A stretch of 64,000 bases of DNA from Acholoe squamosa (lineage: Eukaryota; Annelida; Polychaeta; Phyllodocida; Polynoidae). Shown in pieces: positions 34,026 through 46,900 of the stretch (position 1 is the first letter of the stretch; each line of letters starts with the position of its first letter). The stretch is taken from contig OX439036.1 in the NCBI GenBank assembly GCA_949317995.1, forward strand, positions 8,536,356-8,600,355, read 5' to 3'. The notes beneath the pieces were generated by a model. That model did no database searches, was not told the origin of the DNA, and saw nothing but the letters and a program-made list of their open reading frames with translations. A program made the translations under genes and the position numbers.

Positions 34026-36126
34026 GCTTATCTTTTCACACATAAACTAGTTTGTACCCTATACATGCTGTCTTTCAGGTACCTCAATAGTAGTTGTCAT
34101 CTCACCCCTTGTTGCGCTTATGGAGGAGCAGATTGTGCGCATGAACACACTGGGGGTCCCAGCTGCTTACCTTGGTTCCGCTGAAAATACACCTGGTGAG
34201 TTAATTTCCTTGTCTAATATGGATTTACTGCTATTGCAGTCTTTATAGCCATGCATTAAAATATTGTGACTTTTCATTTCCTTTATTTTTCTTTCTATAT
34301 TTCAATGTCGGCTAAAAGAACAAGCTATATAAATCATCCTGTTGTTTATTGTTTATTTCTGATCTATGCCAATATAATTATGGTGTGAAATAATTACATT
34401 ACATCATGACTTGGAATAATTTGTAAACTATGTCCTTTTCTGTCAGAAACACTGCAGCAAGTCCGGGATGGGAAATTTCCAATCGTAATGTTAAGTCCAG
34501 AAGCCGTGTTTACAGAGAAGTGGCGTGATGTACTTGACTCTCCAACATACCGATCGCGAGTAAAGACCATAATTGTTGATGAAAGCCATGTCTGCGTTAT
34601 CTGGTAGAGTATTCATCTTTTTAAATGTTCCCTATCATAGAACCTCCCGTATAAAAGCTGCACTTTCACCCAGAACCTGTCTTTTAGAAAAAGCTACTGA
34701 AAGTATATAAAATCCTCTCCAACACTTTCATGCTAATATACCTCTTATCAAATAACTGAGATTTTCTTTCAATACTAAACTTAATGTCATACCTGTTCAA
34801 CCTGAAAAGATCTTCCTACTTTGATTATCAACTTCCAGAGGGAGACTAAAAGAGATAACTTATAGTTAGATTATCTAGAAATGCAAAACTTTCCTATATA
34901 AATTTACAATGTTTGCATTATATCTAAGACTATACCATTTTGCCAAAAAGTTTCTTTTCATTACTTTCAAGGGTTGACAAATTCCGCAAGGATTATGGAC
35001 GGATTGGAGAATTCAGGAGCTTGCTGCCAAATGCCAATTTGTTGGCATTAACAGCCAGCGCCCCACCGAGCATGCAGCCAAAGATGTTTGAGATATTATG
35101 CATGAAGCCCAAAAAGGTCCGGGTAATAGAACTATCAACAGACCGGCCAAACATCTTCTACACCTGTGTACCAGGCACACTAACTATTGATTCCTCACTG
35201 TATTGGTTGGCTAATGAGTTGAAGGAAAAGAAGTTGGAATGCCCCAAATACATCATATATTGTAGGAGTGTGAAGGAGTGTGCTCTGTTGTACGATTATT
35301 TCGAGGAACAGCTTGGCGATGAGGCATACCTTGGAGTGCCTTCCTTTCAGAGTAGGCTTTTTGGCATGTTCCATAGACCGATGAAGAAACGCAAAAAAAG
35401 GTTTATAGTGGAGACATTCTCCCAACCAGACAGCCCTGTAAGGGTTGTGATTTCCACAATTGCGTTTGTATGGGGGTCGATGTGCCCGATATAAAAGGTG
35501 TGCTCCATTGGGGTGCCGCAAAGACCTTCGAGGGTTTCTTTCAGGAAAGTGGAAGGGCTGGCCGCAATGTAGAAAAAGTTCCACATGCCTTTTCTTTAGT
35601 CTACTATAAAAACACAAACATTAGTAGCATAGCATGTGCCTCCAACATGAGAAAGTACTGTCTTAATGAGGATGCTAAGTGTCGTAGATCCTTTATTTCA
35701 AACCACTTTTCCCCCAACATACCTGCTGCAGCACTGACATTTAAACACAACTGTTGTGATGTCTGTCAAAAAAAGTGCAAATGCGGTCACTGTCCTGAAC
35801 ACTTTCCTCCTCCACTTGAAATAACTGACACAGAGCTAGCTCACCTATCCATTTACCCACAATCATCTGTTCTCGGGCGCAACATCACAAACAGTCAAAA
35901 GGATGTTTTGAAAATTGCCCTTCTATGCCTAAGAGATTCTTATGACCTCGACTGCTCATTCGTGAATGGGGCATTACGCACAGGAGTGGACGATAAAAAA
36001 GTGGTCAGCATTGTAGAAGGGGCGACTCAAATATATTCTGTCGATGATCTAATGACCGAATATCTGTATGACACAACCATTGCCCTAGCAGTAATGAGGA
36101 AAATTGATGAAGTATTTGATGACTAG

Positions 36127-37300
36127 GGGAATGTCATTCATGTCTAGTTCTTCAGTTTTTGCTTTCAGCTGTGTACACCCCTTTAAAGTATTCATAAATA
36201 ATTTTTCGCACATTTGTGCTGAAGATTACATTGCATTGTCATATTTTGAGGCATACCTTGTACAACCATAGCTGCTACTGTATAATGCATAATAATAACT
36301 ATGAGACTTATTTATGGTAATATACACACTACATTTCCATGTCTGAGAAATCCTTAAAATATCACTATTCAATCCATTGTATCACACTTTGTACCAATAT
36401 ATGATTTACACAACCAATCACCAGAATGGTGTGTATTAGGAAATATCATAATCTCAAGTTGGGATACATGTTACAATTTTATTCAAATTTGAATTACTTC
36501 AACAGATTAAATGTGTAGTTGAGGAGGAACATGTTGTTGACAATGACCAGTTTATATGTTTTGATGAGATATTTGATGACTAGGGGGATGTGATTCATGT
36601 CATTCTACTTCTTCAGTTTGTGCTTTCAGCTGTGTACATCTCTCTAGAGTATTCATAAATAAATAAGCAAATGTCCACGAGCATGGGCATAAGCATAAGG
36701 CCTCGTTGAATACGGGCAGAAGCACCTCTGGGAATACGATCCAAAATTATCCCATTGGAGTAGACATTTGCATTTATTATATGGCCCACGGGTTTAAATT
36801 GCTTTTAAATAAAGGATTTCAACAATATTTACTGGTTTTGAAGGCATAGCTTCATCCCGGTTTGTTATGATCCGCCATTACACCTTGCTCGATGAAATTG
36901 GTCATGTGATACGGAGCTAGCCGCTACTTTTAGTTTCGATATAAATGTTCCTTGCGCAGGGCAATATCTTCTTTTTTAACATGGCGCTAACACTTAGATA
37001 TACCTTAAACCATTCATAACATATTATTTAACTAGTTCAATCATTCTTTTTTTGCGTAAAACTTCTAATAACCATACCTTAATACGAAACTAGTTAGCTC
37101 TGTATGAATTTCAAAATGGCACTGCCGAATATGCGAGGATCGTATTCCACCCCCCATTAAATACGGAGTAAGTAGTACTAATCTATAGTGTCGTCGATAT
37201 TAGCCATATAATAAGTGCTGAAGGTTGCATTGTCATACAGTCAGATACACCTTGTATAGGCCATGGCTGTTACTATATGATGCATAATGTTTCCTTTCAT
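36127..37300. repeat. Duplicated 3' end of the RecQ-like locus with an insertion
   Basis: The segment from ATTTGATGACTAGGGG through CTTTCAGCTGTGTACA and AGTATTCATAAATAA (36110-36205) recurs at 36568-36662. The continuation GTGCTGAAG.TT.CATTGTCAT with CCTTGTA.A.CCAT (36217-36290) recurs at 37207-37290. About 540 bp of unrelated sequence separates the two parts of the second copy. The second copy carries only the last codons and 3' flanking sequence. Confidence 0.75.
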
Positions 37301-38384
37301 GGCTATCCATTGTATACTCCTTGCCGACATAGCAACTTATCGCAACATAAATCACTGTGGACACCAGAGGTAGCCAACACACTATCAAGTGTCATTTCCT
37401 TGCTTCGATTACAGCAAAGAAGTCCTTCTTTCCTAACAGATTTCCATTTTCCTCATACTTCAAATGATATTTAGATATGCATATATCTGGTTAGTGATAC
37501 TACATGTGTGTACAACCCCCAATCTATGAACGGCATCCCTGAAGGTTTTGCAGATATACATTGTCCATTTTATCTGTTGACCAAGGTATTTCTTGTCATG
37601 CTGCTGCCAGATTCCCCATATACTTTCTTACATGTTCCCCAAAGACATTGCATTGTAGGATTTCCCTTAATCAAACTCTCTGTTCAAATGAGTTCAAGGG
37701 GTCTTGATCATTGTACTTTTACTTTTGATGCTGATGCTATCACACATTATGAGTGACAGCTTTTTAGCTAAGAGAAGAACCCAACAAATATATCCCACTC
37801 AACTTCTTTTTTCTTCCAAGCATATTTCAACAAGAAGCACTTCAGACAAACTATCATTTGTGAACAAATGTGGGATATCATGTTGTCTCAATCACCCAAC
37901 CTACTGCAGCAAAAGAGGGCTGACCTCAGGTTTTCTACTGAACTTTTTCATACATTTTAAAGATTCACATACTTTCATTTGGTAAGTTTCAGGCCCCCTT
38001 CACAGGGCTAAAATCTTTTTTTTTCTTTTTTTGAACGTTCGTAACAATTACATGACACAGCATGTCACGGAATATCCAATTAATTTGCACATGGATCTCT
38101 CATTAAGATTGATATTGATATGATTTAGCTCAAACACCATTAATTTCAGACTTTATCAAATGTTTTTTACCATGAGTCACATTTTGTTTTGCAGATTTCT
38201 AAATCTGCAGGCCTAGTTCATTTTTGTTCTAAAGGAAAGATGGCTTTTTATTTCTCCCTGGATTGTCTAAAAATTACTTGCCCTCATACTGAGCAGTCAA
38301 AGTTATCTGGCCACCCTTGAAATCCACCAACTCCCTGTTGATGAATAATGAGCACTCTGTACGACCAAACTAAAGTCCCAAGGT
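37301..38384. other. Unassigned sequence
   Basis: Open frames of 65-93 codons occur but show no recognisable domain or splice context. AT-rich. Confidence 0.35.
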
Positions 38385-38527
38385 GGACTTATAACGTTGT
38401 CTATCACAGTGTCCTGTGCTTGGGTTATTGTTGATTTACATCCCTTCCACCAAAACATGACATGCATTTGCCACGGTGGAACCTTACGATGACAATAGTA
38501 AAGTTTGTCAGTATACTTATTCTCTTT

Positions 38528-38702
38528 CGACTTCCCTAGCCTACTTATAAGGGTCTATATCTTAACTTTCCTATCCTCTCGCATGTGTGGTGCACATATG
38601 CATGGGCACTGACACTTTCCTCTGTGAAATTGTGTACTGTAGTTCTCGCCATGAATATGACCTCAGCTGTCAAAATAGCGTTAAACACTATTACTCACTA
38701 AA
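38528..38702 (+). mobile_element. SINE-like dispersed repeat, copy in the satellite
   Basis: CTTCCCTAGCCTACTTATAA through TTTCCTATCCTCTCGCATG to GCGTTAAACACTATTACTC, inserted in the 80-bp array. Confidence 0.75.
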
Positions 38703-39930
38703 TTATGCTCTTCTATCAAATCATGACATGTACGTATTTGTCATGGAGAAATGGTGGGTGACAAGAGTAAAGCACTTCAGCATACTTATTCCCTTCTACC
38801 AAAACATAACATGTATTTTCCATGGTGGAACATTACCATAACAATAGTGAAGTATGTTAGTATACTTATTCTCTTCTATCAAATCATGACATGTATTTGT
38901 CATGGAGAATGATTGGTGACAATAGTAACGTACAATGGTAAAGGTGAACGATGTTGAATTTGAGGCGTCCATTTCTTCACGAGCGGGATTCACGAGTGTG
39001 GATCGAACCAGACCCGCTCGCGAAGAAACTTCTGTCAAATCATGACATGTATTTGTCATGGAGAAATGGTTGGTTACAATAGTTAAGTAATTCAGCATAC
39101 CTATTGCCTTCTACCAAAATACAACATGTATTTGTCATGGGGGAATCTTACCATGACAAAAGTAAAGCACTTTAATATTCTAGTTCTATTAAATCATGAC
39201 ATGTTTTTGTCATGGAGAAATGGTTGGTGACAAGAGTAAATTACTTAAGCATACGTATTCCCTTCTACCAAAAAATGACATGTATTTGCCATGGTGGAAC
39301 ATTACCATAACAATAGTAAATTATGTTCGTATACTCATTTTATTTTCTATCAAATTATGACATGTACTTGACATGGAGAAATGATTGGTGACAATAGTAG
39401 AGTACTTCACCAAACCTATTGCCTTCTACCAAAATATGACATGTATTTGTCATGGTAGAACCTTACCATGACAACAGTAAAGCACTTTAATATTCTAGTT
39501 CTATCAAATCACGACATGTTTTTGTCATGGAGAAATGGTTGGTGACAAGAGTAAATTACTTCAGCATACGTATTCCCTTCTACCAAATAATGACATGTAT
39601 TTGCCATGGTGGAACCTCACCATGCCAATAGTAAAGTATGTTAGTATACTTATTCTCTTCTATCAAATTATGACATGTATTTGTCAGGGAGAAAGGATTG
39701 GTGACAATAGTAAACAACTTCACCATACTTATTGCCTTCTACCAAAACATGACATATTTGCCATGGTGGAACCTCACCATAACAATATCAAAGTATGTTA
39801 GTATACTTATTCTCCTCTATCAAATTATGACATGTATTTGTCAGGGAGAAATGATTGGTGACAAAAGTAAAGTATTTCACCATACTTCTTGCCTTCTACC
39901 AAAATATGACATGTATTTGCCATGGTGGAA

Positions 39931-40113
39931 TTGATTGATTGATTGATTTGTGTTTTACAGCACTTTAGCGGCACTAAGTGGCTATCCCGTGCTTCACAGG
40001 TTGATAATTTAACAGAGGAATGTGTCAGTGCCCGTGCATATGTGCACCACACACATCCTGAGGGGATAGGAAAGAGGAGATATAGACCCTTTTAAGTGGG
40101 CTAGGGAAGCCCG
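39931..40113 (-). mobile_element. SINE insertion with 13-bp target duplication
   Basis: Flanked by TGCCATGGTGGAA at 39918-39930 and again at 40114-40126, which is satellite sequence duplicated on insertion. Read on the minus strand it starts GGGCTTCCCTAGCCCACTTA and ends GCTGTAAAACACAAATC plus a (CAAT)n tail. Its 3' half differs from copies with the GCGTTAAACA tail, so at least two 3' variants exist. Confidence 0.9.
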
Positions 40114-42110
40114 TGCCATGGTGGAACCTCACCATGACAATAGTAGAGTATGTTAGTATACTTAGTCTCTTTTATCAAATTATGACATGTATTTGTCATG
40201 GAGAAATGGTTGGTGACAATAGTTAAGTAATTCAGCATACCTATTGCCTTCTATCAAAATATAACATGTATTTGTCATGGTGGAACCTTACCATGACAAC
40301 AGTAAAGCACTTTAATATTCTAGTTCTCTTCTATCAAATCATGACATGTACTTGCCATACTAAGTAATTAAAACTATTTATTCCCATACATCACATCATG
40401 ACATGATACCAATTCCCCTCTACCAAATCATGACATGCATGTGCTATGGTGAAACGGAAACAACATTGAAGTACTTTAGGATCTAATTCCCTTCTATCAA
40501 ATCATGACATATATTTGCCATGGTGAAACCAGGACAACAATAAAGTTCTTTAACATACTAATTCCCTTCTAATAAACTATGACATGTATTTGCCATGTTA
40601 AACCTGAGACAACATTAAATTACTTTAGTATAGGAATTCCATAAATACCAAAACATGACATGTATTTACCATGTTGAAACTGAAACAAAATTGAAGAACT
40701 TAAGTATGCTTATTCAATTCTGTATAAACATGACATGCATTTGACATAGTGGAATGTTAGGGTGACAACAGTAAAGCATTTTAATATTCTCATTCCTTCT
40801 ATCAAATCATTACATGTATGTATTTGGCATGTTGAAACTGAGAAAAAATAAATGTACTTATTCCCTTTAAATAAAACATGACATTTATTTACCATGTTGC
40901 TACAGAGACAAAATTAAAGTACTTTTGTATCTTTATTGCCCTCTACCAAAACATGTTAAAACCGAAAGAAGTCTACTAATAATGATCTTGAAAGTGGAAA
41001 GAGTGAAGTTGTTGTACCTAGAATAATTAATTTTCATTCATGGCATGTCACATTTCTGTCATGTTGAAATGTGGACAAGGTGTAAAATGAATAAATCAAA
41101 TCCAAAACCTTCAATACCTTCCTAGTACATAGGATTTATTTCCTAATTGAAATCTGGATGTCCATAGTCACAATTTGCCTTTTCTCCTGATGCAAGGCAT
41201 GCATTTGCCTTGCATTAATCTTGATGAGAAAAATAGGATTGGAATATTTGCCTCAAACTATTAAAACATGACATGTATTTTTCACATGGAAATGTTTAGT
41301 GACGGTGGTAAAGTACTTCAGCATTCTTATTCACTTCTACAAAGACCTGGCAGATATTTGCATGGTGCAACCTTTCCATGACAACAGTAAATTACTTTAG
41401 CAATCTTATTCCCTTCTATCAAATCATGACATGTATTTGCCATACTACAACCTCACAGTGACATATTTATTCCCTTATATAAAGTTATAACATGTATTTG
41501 TTATGTTGAAACCAAGACAACATCAAAGTACTTTAGTATACTAATTTCCTTCTACTACAACATCACATATATTTGCCATGCTGGAACCGGAACAACAATA
41601 AAGTACTTTAGTATACTCATTCCCGTCCAGCAAATCATGACATGTATTTGCCATGGTGAAACCAAGACAATATTAGAGCACTTTAGGAAATTCAACACTG
41701 GCCAAAATGACCTGTGTGGAAATTGTCTACACGGGACATTTTTGTCTTACACCCAAAACTTCTGGTGGGGCAGGTGTACTTTGCAGACACTGCTTTATTA
41801 TACTGATTCCCCTCTACTAAAACATGTTATGCATTTGCCATGCTAAACATCTTATCTTGACAATGGTAAATGGCTTAGTATTTTTATTCCCTTCTATCAA
41901 AACATGACATGTATTTGGCATGGTGAAACCAGGACATTAAAGTATTTTAGTATGCAGTTCCCTTTTCCTAAAACATGACATGTCTTTGCTATGCTGAAGT
42001 CTTATGGTGACAATGGTCAAGTACTATAGTGTACTTATTCCCTTCTGCTAAAAATATAGCATGTATTTACCACACTAAAGTGTTATTGTGACAAGAGTAA
42101 TGAAATGAGA

Positions 42111-42616
42111 AACACAGTAAAGGATTTGTCTGGTCAAATCATTTGATTTATTGTAGGAAATGGTATGGAATTGTTAGGTTGAAAGATATAAAAAGGGAAG
42201 CAAGAATTTCCATTACTAAAATGTTCAATTTTCATCTTGGAATAACACATTTGCAGGGTGTACACCCATGTCAACTTTGTGAAAGCACCTATTTCTATAA
42301 AACAAACAGAGGAAATTGTTTTCCTGTTGAAATGATTTTATAAATCATACGAAATGGCATGTACCATAGAGCCCTATGAATAAGTAACACTCATGTATAG
42401 CTGCACCTCTAAGCTGCAGCTGGAGGCTAAAATAGTTTCCATTTCTTGGTATTTCTATATAAGTAGAAGCCCTCTTCTCATGCCTACCCAGAATTCAGGG
42501 TAACCCTTTAAGCAACATCAAGGGTCTGAAATGGTCTATAAGCTGTGGCTTAGAAAACATTCAACAACTATCAACATAACCTCATCATTACACTTATTTT
42601 ATATATTTTTACCATG
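42111..42616. other. Unassigned between satellite and LTR element
   Basis: No gene recognised. The last four bases (CATG, 42613-42616) form the left target-site duplication of the LTR element. Confidence 0.4.
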
Positions 42617-43289
42617 TGTCAATGGACCATTCTGGGTATTATTATTACTTTTCATATTTACTAAATTCTTCGCCATATAAAGCCTAAGCTCTGCCCATGA
42701 TCCACACTAAATAATCTCCTGTATTCCTCAATAGGAACCAGGATCCTTTAGTCATCACAAACACACTTCCTCTATTAGACTCTGTGACATAAGGTACAAG
42801 GATGTAATAACATTCCAACCTTATCTACTCAGTCCAACTGGAGGAAGTGGGATCCACCCGTGGTGCCATATTTGGAATGAGAGGATATTTCACAATCTCC
42901 TCTCAATCCTCATTAACATAATCTACCCACAGGTGGCACTCTCTCCTTATGACATGTGTCACTATTCTATTGAGCCACATGTACAGAACATTTCACAACA
43001 CTGTGAGCTGCTCAGGCTCTTAGTATATAAGGTAGCTTGAGCAGCTCCCAATCATCTATTCTAAGCTATCTATTCTAAGATCATCTCTCCCAACTTACAC
43101 CTTACACCTATACCTAGAACCTACGACAGGTTGAGCTATAGGATCGGAGGCAGAGCTTAGATCTTGGCGAGTGTTATCATTGTTACCACCTTTATGAAAC
43201 ACTCACGTCAGCTATGCAATAAAAGGATCAAATGAACTTCCCTGGATTCCGTGTACATTCACTTCACCACATGTAACCGTCCGTTGACA
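42617..43289 (+). repeat. 5' LTR (673 bp) with TATA box and poly(A) signal
   Basis: TGTCAATGG...CCGTTGACA ends. TATATAAG at 43024-43031 is a likely core promoter, and AATAAA at 43219-43224 a likely polyadenylation signal, the usual U3-R-U5 layout. Confidence 0.9.
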
Positions 43290-43341
43290 CGATGGTGGAT
43301 GAACCCTCCAAGAATATCCCACTACCAACCTCTCATTAAAC

Positions 43342-43599
43342 ATGAGCAATAGTGAGACATCACCTAAGGAGCCAGCTTCAGAACAACGCACCTTTACATC
43401 ACCTGGGCTAGACGCGCCCAACCATTCCACAAGTGATACTACACACCACTTCCAGAGGCAAACTTCATCACCTGACGCCTTCAAAATGACCCAGCTATAC
43501 CCACCCGACACACCAAGGAACACCACCCCTGGTAGGAGCTATACAGCGCCACAATCTGACGCCGACAGCGACAGCCCCAGGAACAGTCACAATAATTAG
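43342..43599 (+). CDS. Short gag-like N-terminal ORF of the LTR element
   Basis: 85-codon ORF beginning MSNSETSPKEPASEQRTFTS, rich in Ser, Thr and Pro, 53 bp after the 5' LTR, where gag normally starts. It stops at TAG. The following sequence stays open in patches, which suggests decay of a longer gag. No zinc knuckle seen. The gag assignment rests on position. Confidence 0.5.
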   Translation: MSNSETSPKEPASEQRTFTSPGLDAPNHSTSDTTHHFQRQTSSPDAFKMTQLYPPDTPRNTTPGRSYTAPQSDADSDSPRNSHNN

Positions 43600-43832
43600 G
43601 ATTCAGGGAACGGAACTACAGCACCTATAGTCCCCGACCCCCACCCTACAGGAACCGACCACATGACCGCCCACCACTACTCCTGCTCCTACTACTGAAG
43701 CAGAAGTTGACTCTCAATTGACTCTCACACCTCCAGGACTCTTGCACTGACAATGAAAAGCACAGCCAGGATACCTCGATTCTGGAGCCTAAAAGCAAGT
43801 CTGGTCAATATAGACAGTAAGGTAAGGCCATT

Positions 43833-43946
43833 TTCGTTGATACAGAATTGACTAAGAGTGCAGTATCTGTTAACATGGACAACCACTTGTATAGAGCTCT
43901 CGTTGATTCTGGCGCCTCCTTGTTTTTATTAACCAGAAATGGTTGA
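43833..43946 (+). pseudogene. Retropepsin remnant
   Basis: Reads AIFVDTELTKSAVSVNMDNH followed by LYRALVDSGASLFLL, then a TGA stop at 43944. ALVDSGAS is the aspartic-protease active-site motif of LTR retrotransposons, with Ser in place of Thr. The flap region and everything after it are missing. It places the element in an LTR class with gag-protease order, likely Gypsy-like. Confidence 0.75.
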
Positions 43947-46900
43947 TAGAATAGCAAGCACACATTTTGAAATATGTTAGGAACCTTAGACTCACAGTGT
44001 TACTGGCTGATAAAACCCTTCTCCTCCAAAAGCATCCTACAATGTCTATATTCAGAATATAGGCACCCCCCCACCTCTCCCCAAACCCCCCCCCCCGCCC
44101 CCACCCCAGCCCTACACACCAATCTATTATTTCTAACAAACTCACCCATGGTAACCTTCTTACCACCCTTAAAACAGACATACATAGAACCACTTAGACA
44201 CTATAGGCATATTTTCTTTGTGTAATAGATGTCCCCTCTCCATTTCCCATATATTATTTCAATGGAGAGTACTCATTAGAACCGCCAAATTTTTTTATGT
44301 TTTATTTTTCCACAAAAATTCAAATTATTCCTTCCAACACATCAAAACCTTAGTACCACAACTAAGTGAGTGACATTGCCAAAAATTTTATTTAATTTTC
44401 TAAAGGCTCAGGCAGCCGTAAACTGAATGATCTGGTTGGCACGCCACATAAATTACCCACGGTCACAGCGTACACTCGGTTTGTGTCCCATTAAATTGGG
44501 GCATGCATGCGCCGGTTTGTTACAAGCTCAGGGCTCCTCTATACCCTAAGGTATTACCAAATGACGGCCTACTGTAGGAGAGCAGCTCTCTTGCATCCTG
44601 ATCCGTGTTTATACCTCTGTTTACCATTGGTACTGAATGTTTGGTGAGACACTTAATCAAATAATTCAGCACAGTTCCCTGCTGTGTTATCACAACAGGA
44701 ACAAGTGCACCCCTGGTAGGCTGACTAATCTCAGCAGCACAGCCATTACTCCCCTCTTGATTATATTCAATATTCAGATCATCAAATGATCATCCATACC
44801 GCGCGCAAGGTACCCCTCCTCAATTTGCATATCACAGGCATGTCATATGCAAAACAACCAATAGCTAGGCCTCGTGCCATATATGGGTGAGACATACCTC
44901 ATCAGGAGGCATGTAATGAGGAATTAGCCAACCTCATGAAGTGCTTATAAGCCTCACCCTACCCCCATCTTTCCCACTTCCCAAACAATATACCAAACTT
45001 ACCAAACCCAGTCACCATTTGGAGCAAGTATCCGGAGACCACAGGGCCAAATGCCGAGGCTGCCATGCAACCAGCCCAGGTAGGTTTTTGTCTTATGTGT
45101 CCATTAGTAGCGTCATCAATCGTTCTAGCATGACAATGATGGATTATGCCATCATGTGACCCAGATACCCATTACATGCCAATGGTAGTGTGCGCCCAGA
45201 GTGCTTTGTAAAATGTGATAGTTGAATTCGCAGTCCACTTCATGCCTTTCTATGACGGCCTGACCACTTTAGATCTTACTTATCAATCTTTTGGCAACAC
45301 CCCACCCACCCCACCCACCCCACACACAACCCATCCTACCTCAGATTACCCATTTATTTAGCACTAATTTTTAAGCCTTAAGGCACCAAAGTCATATGGA
45401 TTCAATCCAGGGTGGCCCATCCATAGCCTTCTAGGCGCACATGGCAAATAGGAGCAAGGCCATGGATCTGTTTTGGCAAGCTGTTCACTGTTATCAAGCC
45501 AAACGCCCCCACCACTGTATTGAACCATCTTAGCTCACTAGTCACTAAACCTCTTACAAAAGTCAGGGTAAAAATACATCAATTACTAGCCATAGAATAA
45601 CCTAACAAACTAGTCTATTTTAGAAGTTATGCCTAACAGTGTCCTATTAGCAACACACCCCAAACAACAACCCCACAAAATTTTGTATAAAACTTTTCAT
45701 TTTTCCGACCCAAAATTCACTGCGCCCCACACCCCACCTTTTTCTCTCACACAAAACCAAGCCCCCCCCCCACTCAACCACCCAAGCCCTATTTCCCCCC
45801 CAAATCAAAATTTGTATGAGTCACTATTGCAGTAGAGTACATGTGCACTGGCAAAAATCAAAACAAACCGTTTTGTCAGTATACCCGTAACCATAACAAC
45901 GGGGGAATCACCCATTCTATTTATAGAACAGGTGTCCCCACGCTGTAATAGTGGATGCTCGGCGAAGTTTAGCCACGGCATCGTCCCCCGATCCAGGAGA
46001 GCATACCAGATAGAAAGCTTGGGCCCAAACGGCGGTGAAGCAATTCAGGGCTGCTGAAACCCCAAGAAGCCCAGCACCCCAACTATCTATATATGTTTAA
46101 ACTCAACCTGGCTGAGAGGGCCACATACATAGTCTATGGTAGGTAAAATTTCGACTCACCATTCCAACATGGCCGATTTCGGTTCATGACGGAGACCACC
46201 GTCCAACCTCAGCGACTGCCGGCCACCCCCACAATCATATAACTTAGGACCGTCCCGAGGTTATACCCAAATGTCAGTAGCGTTTGGAAGATACCATCAC
46301 ACTTATGTGGGGATGGCAGGTAGCCCTTACACATACGCCGCAAAGACGCTTATGTGGGGATCGCCCCCCCAAACTAGCCTACCCTTCACCCCCGCCCCCG
46401 CCCACCCCACATTGAACCCCCCAGCCTATGCAAGACGCCCAAAACACACCCATACACAGCCATCATCAACCACACTGAGCTAAACAACATCATAGCCACA
46501 GCTAAGCCTAACCAACACAATAGATTGGCCTACACTAATGTTCATCAATATTGGCACCGGCTGCAGCGTCTGGCCCGATCGATGTAATCAGCCAGGCAAC
46601 TTTCACGCCATACGCGGCAGCCCGGCGCCATCTTGGTTTCGTTTTAGTTACCGAAACTGACGGACGTCACGGCCGTCACCATGACTACCATGGGTCATGT
46701 GACATCCGCACGTGGCATCTCTACCACAACAACAACATTAGCACATGTTCAAACTTTAACTTGCTCAGATCGAACTTACCTCAATAGCCATTAGGCATTC
46801 CGCCAGGCAGGACAATTACCCACTGGATCTGTGTGATGCTGAAATACAATCCAAGAAGCGGATTAGACCAAAATGCCCCACGTCTCGACCCTCAAAATTA

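Larger units (their letters stand above)
32781..36126 (+). pseudogene. RecQ-like DNA helicase, five exons, two frameshifts
   Basis: Exons: 32781-32903, 33625-33720, 34079-34195, 34447-34603 and 34972-36126. Exon 1 gives LREKQRETLSCVL. Exon 2 gives DVLAVLPQGYGKMLMFALL, the Walker A region, with KM where the family has KS/KT. It then needs a frame change near 33690 to read WDDLTSSPK, otherwise it meets TGA. Exon 3 gives ISPLVALMEEQI. Exon 4 gives IIVDESHVCVIW (DESH where the family has DEAH). Exon 5 gives LALTASA, then a second frame change near 35468, where one base is missing between AFV and MGVDVPDIKGVLHWG. Motif VI follows (QESGRAGRN), then a cysteine-rich zinc-binding-type part (HNCCDVCQKKC). 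RecQ enzymes unwind DNA 3'-5' using ATP. Two frameshifts plus altered motifs I and II point to a non-functional copy. Assembly error could explain the frameshifts but not the motif changes. Confidence 0.85.
38385..42110. repeat. 80-bp satellite array
   Basis: About 40 or more diverged units of about 80 bp. Each has a core ATGACATGTATTTGCCATGG, then a GGAACCTTACCATGACAATA-like part, then a AGTATACTTATTCCCTTCTA-like part ending CAAATCATG. Divergence rises toward 41-42 kb. Two SINE copies interrupt it. Confidence 0.88.

Noticed and set aside
38385..42110. Protein-coding ORFs of 60-100 codons in the satellite
   Set aside because: They repeat with the 80-bp unit and change frame. They are not genes.
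43870..44193. 107-codon minus-strand ORF opposite the protease remnant
   Set aside because: Gly/Trp-rich translation of a C-rich tract, and it overlaps the better-supported protease fragment on the plus strand.
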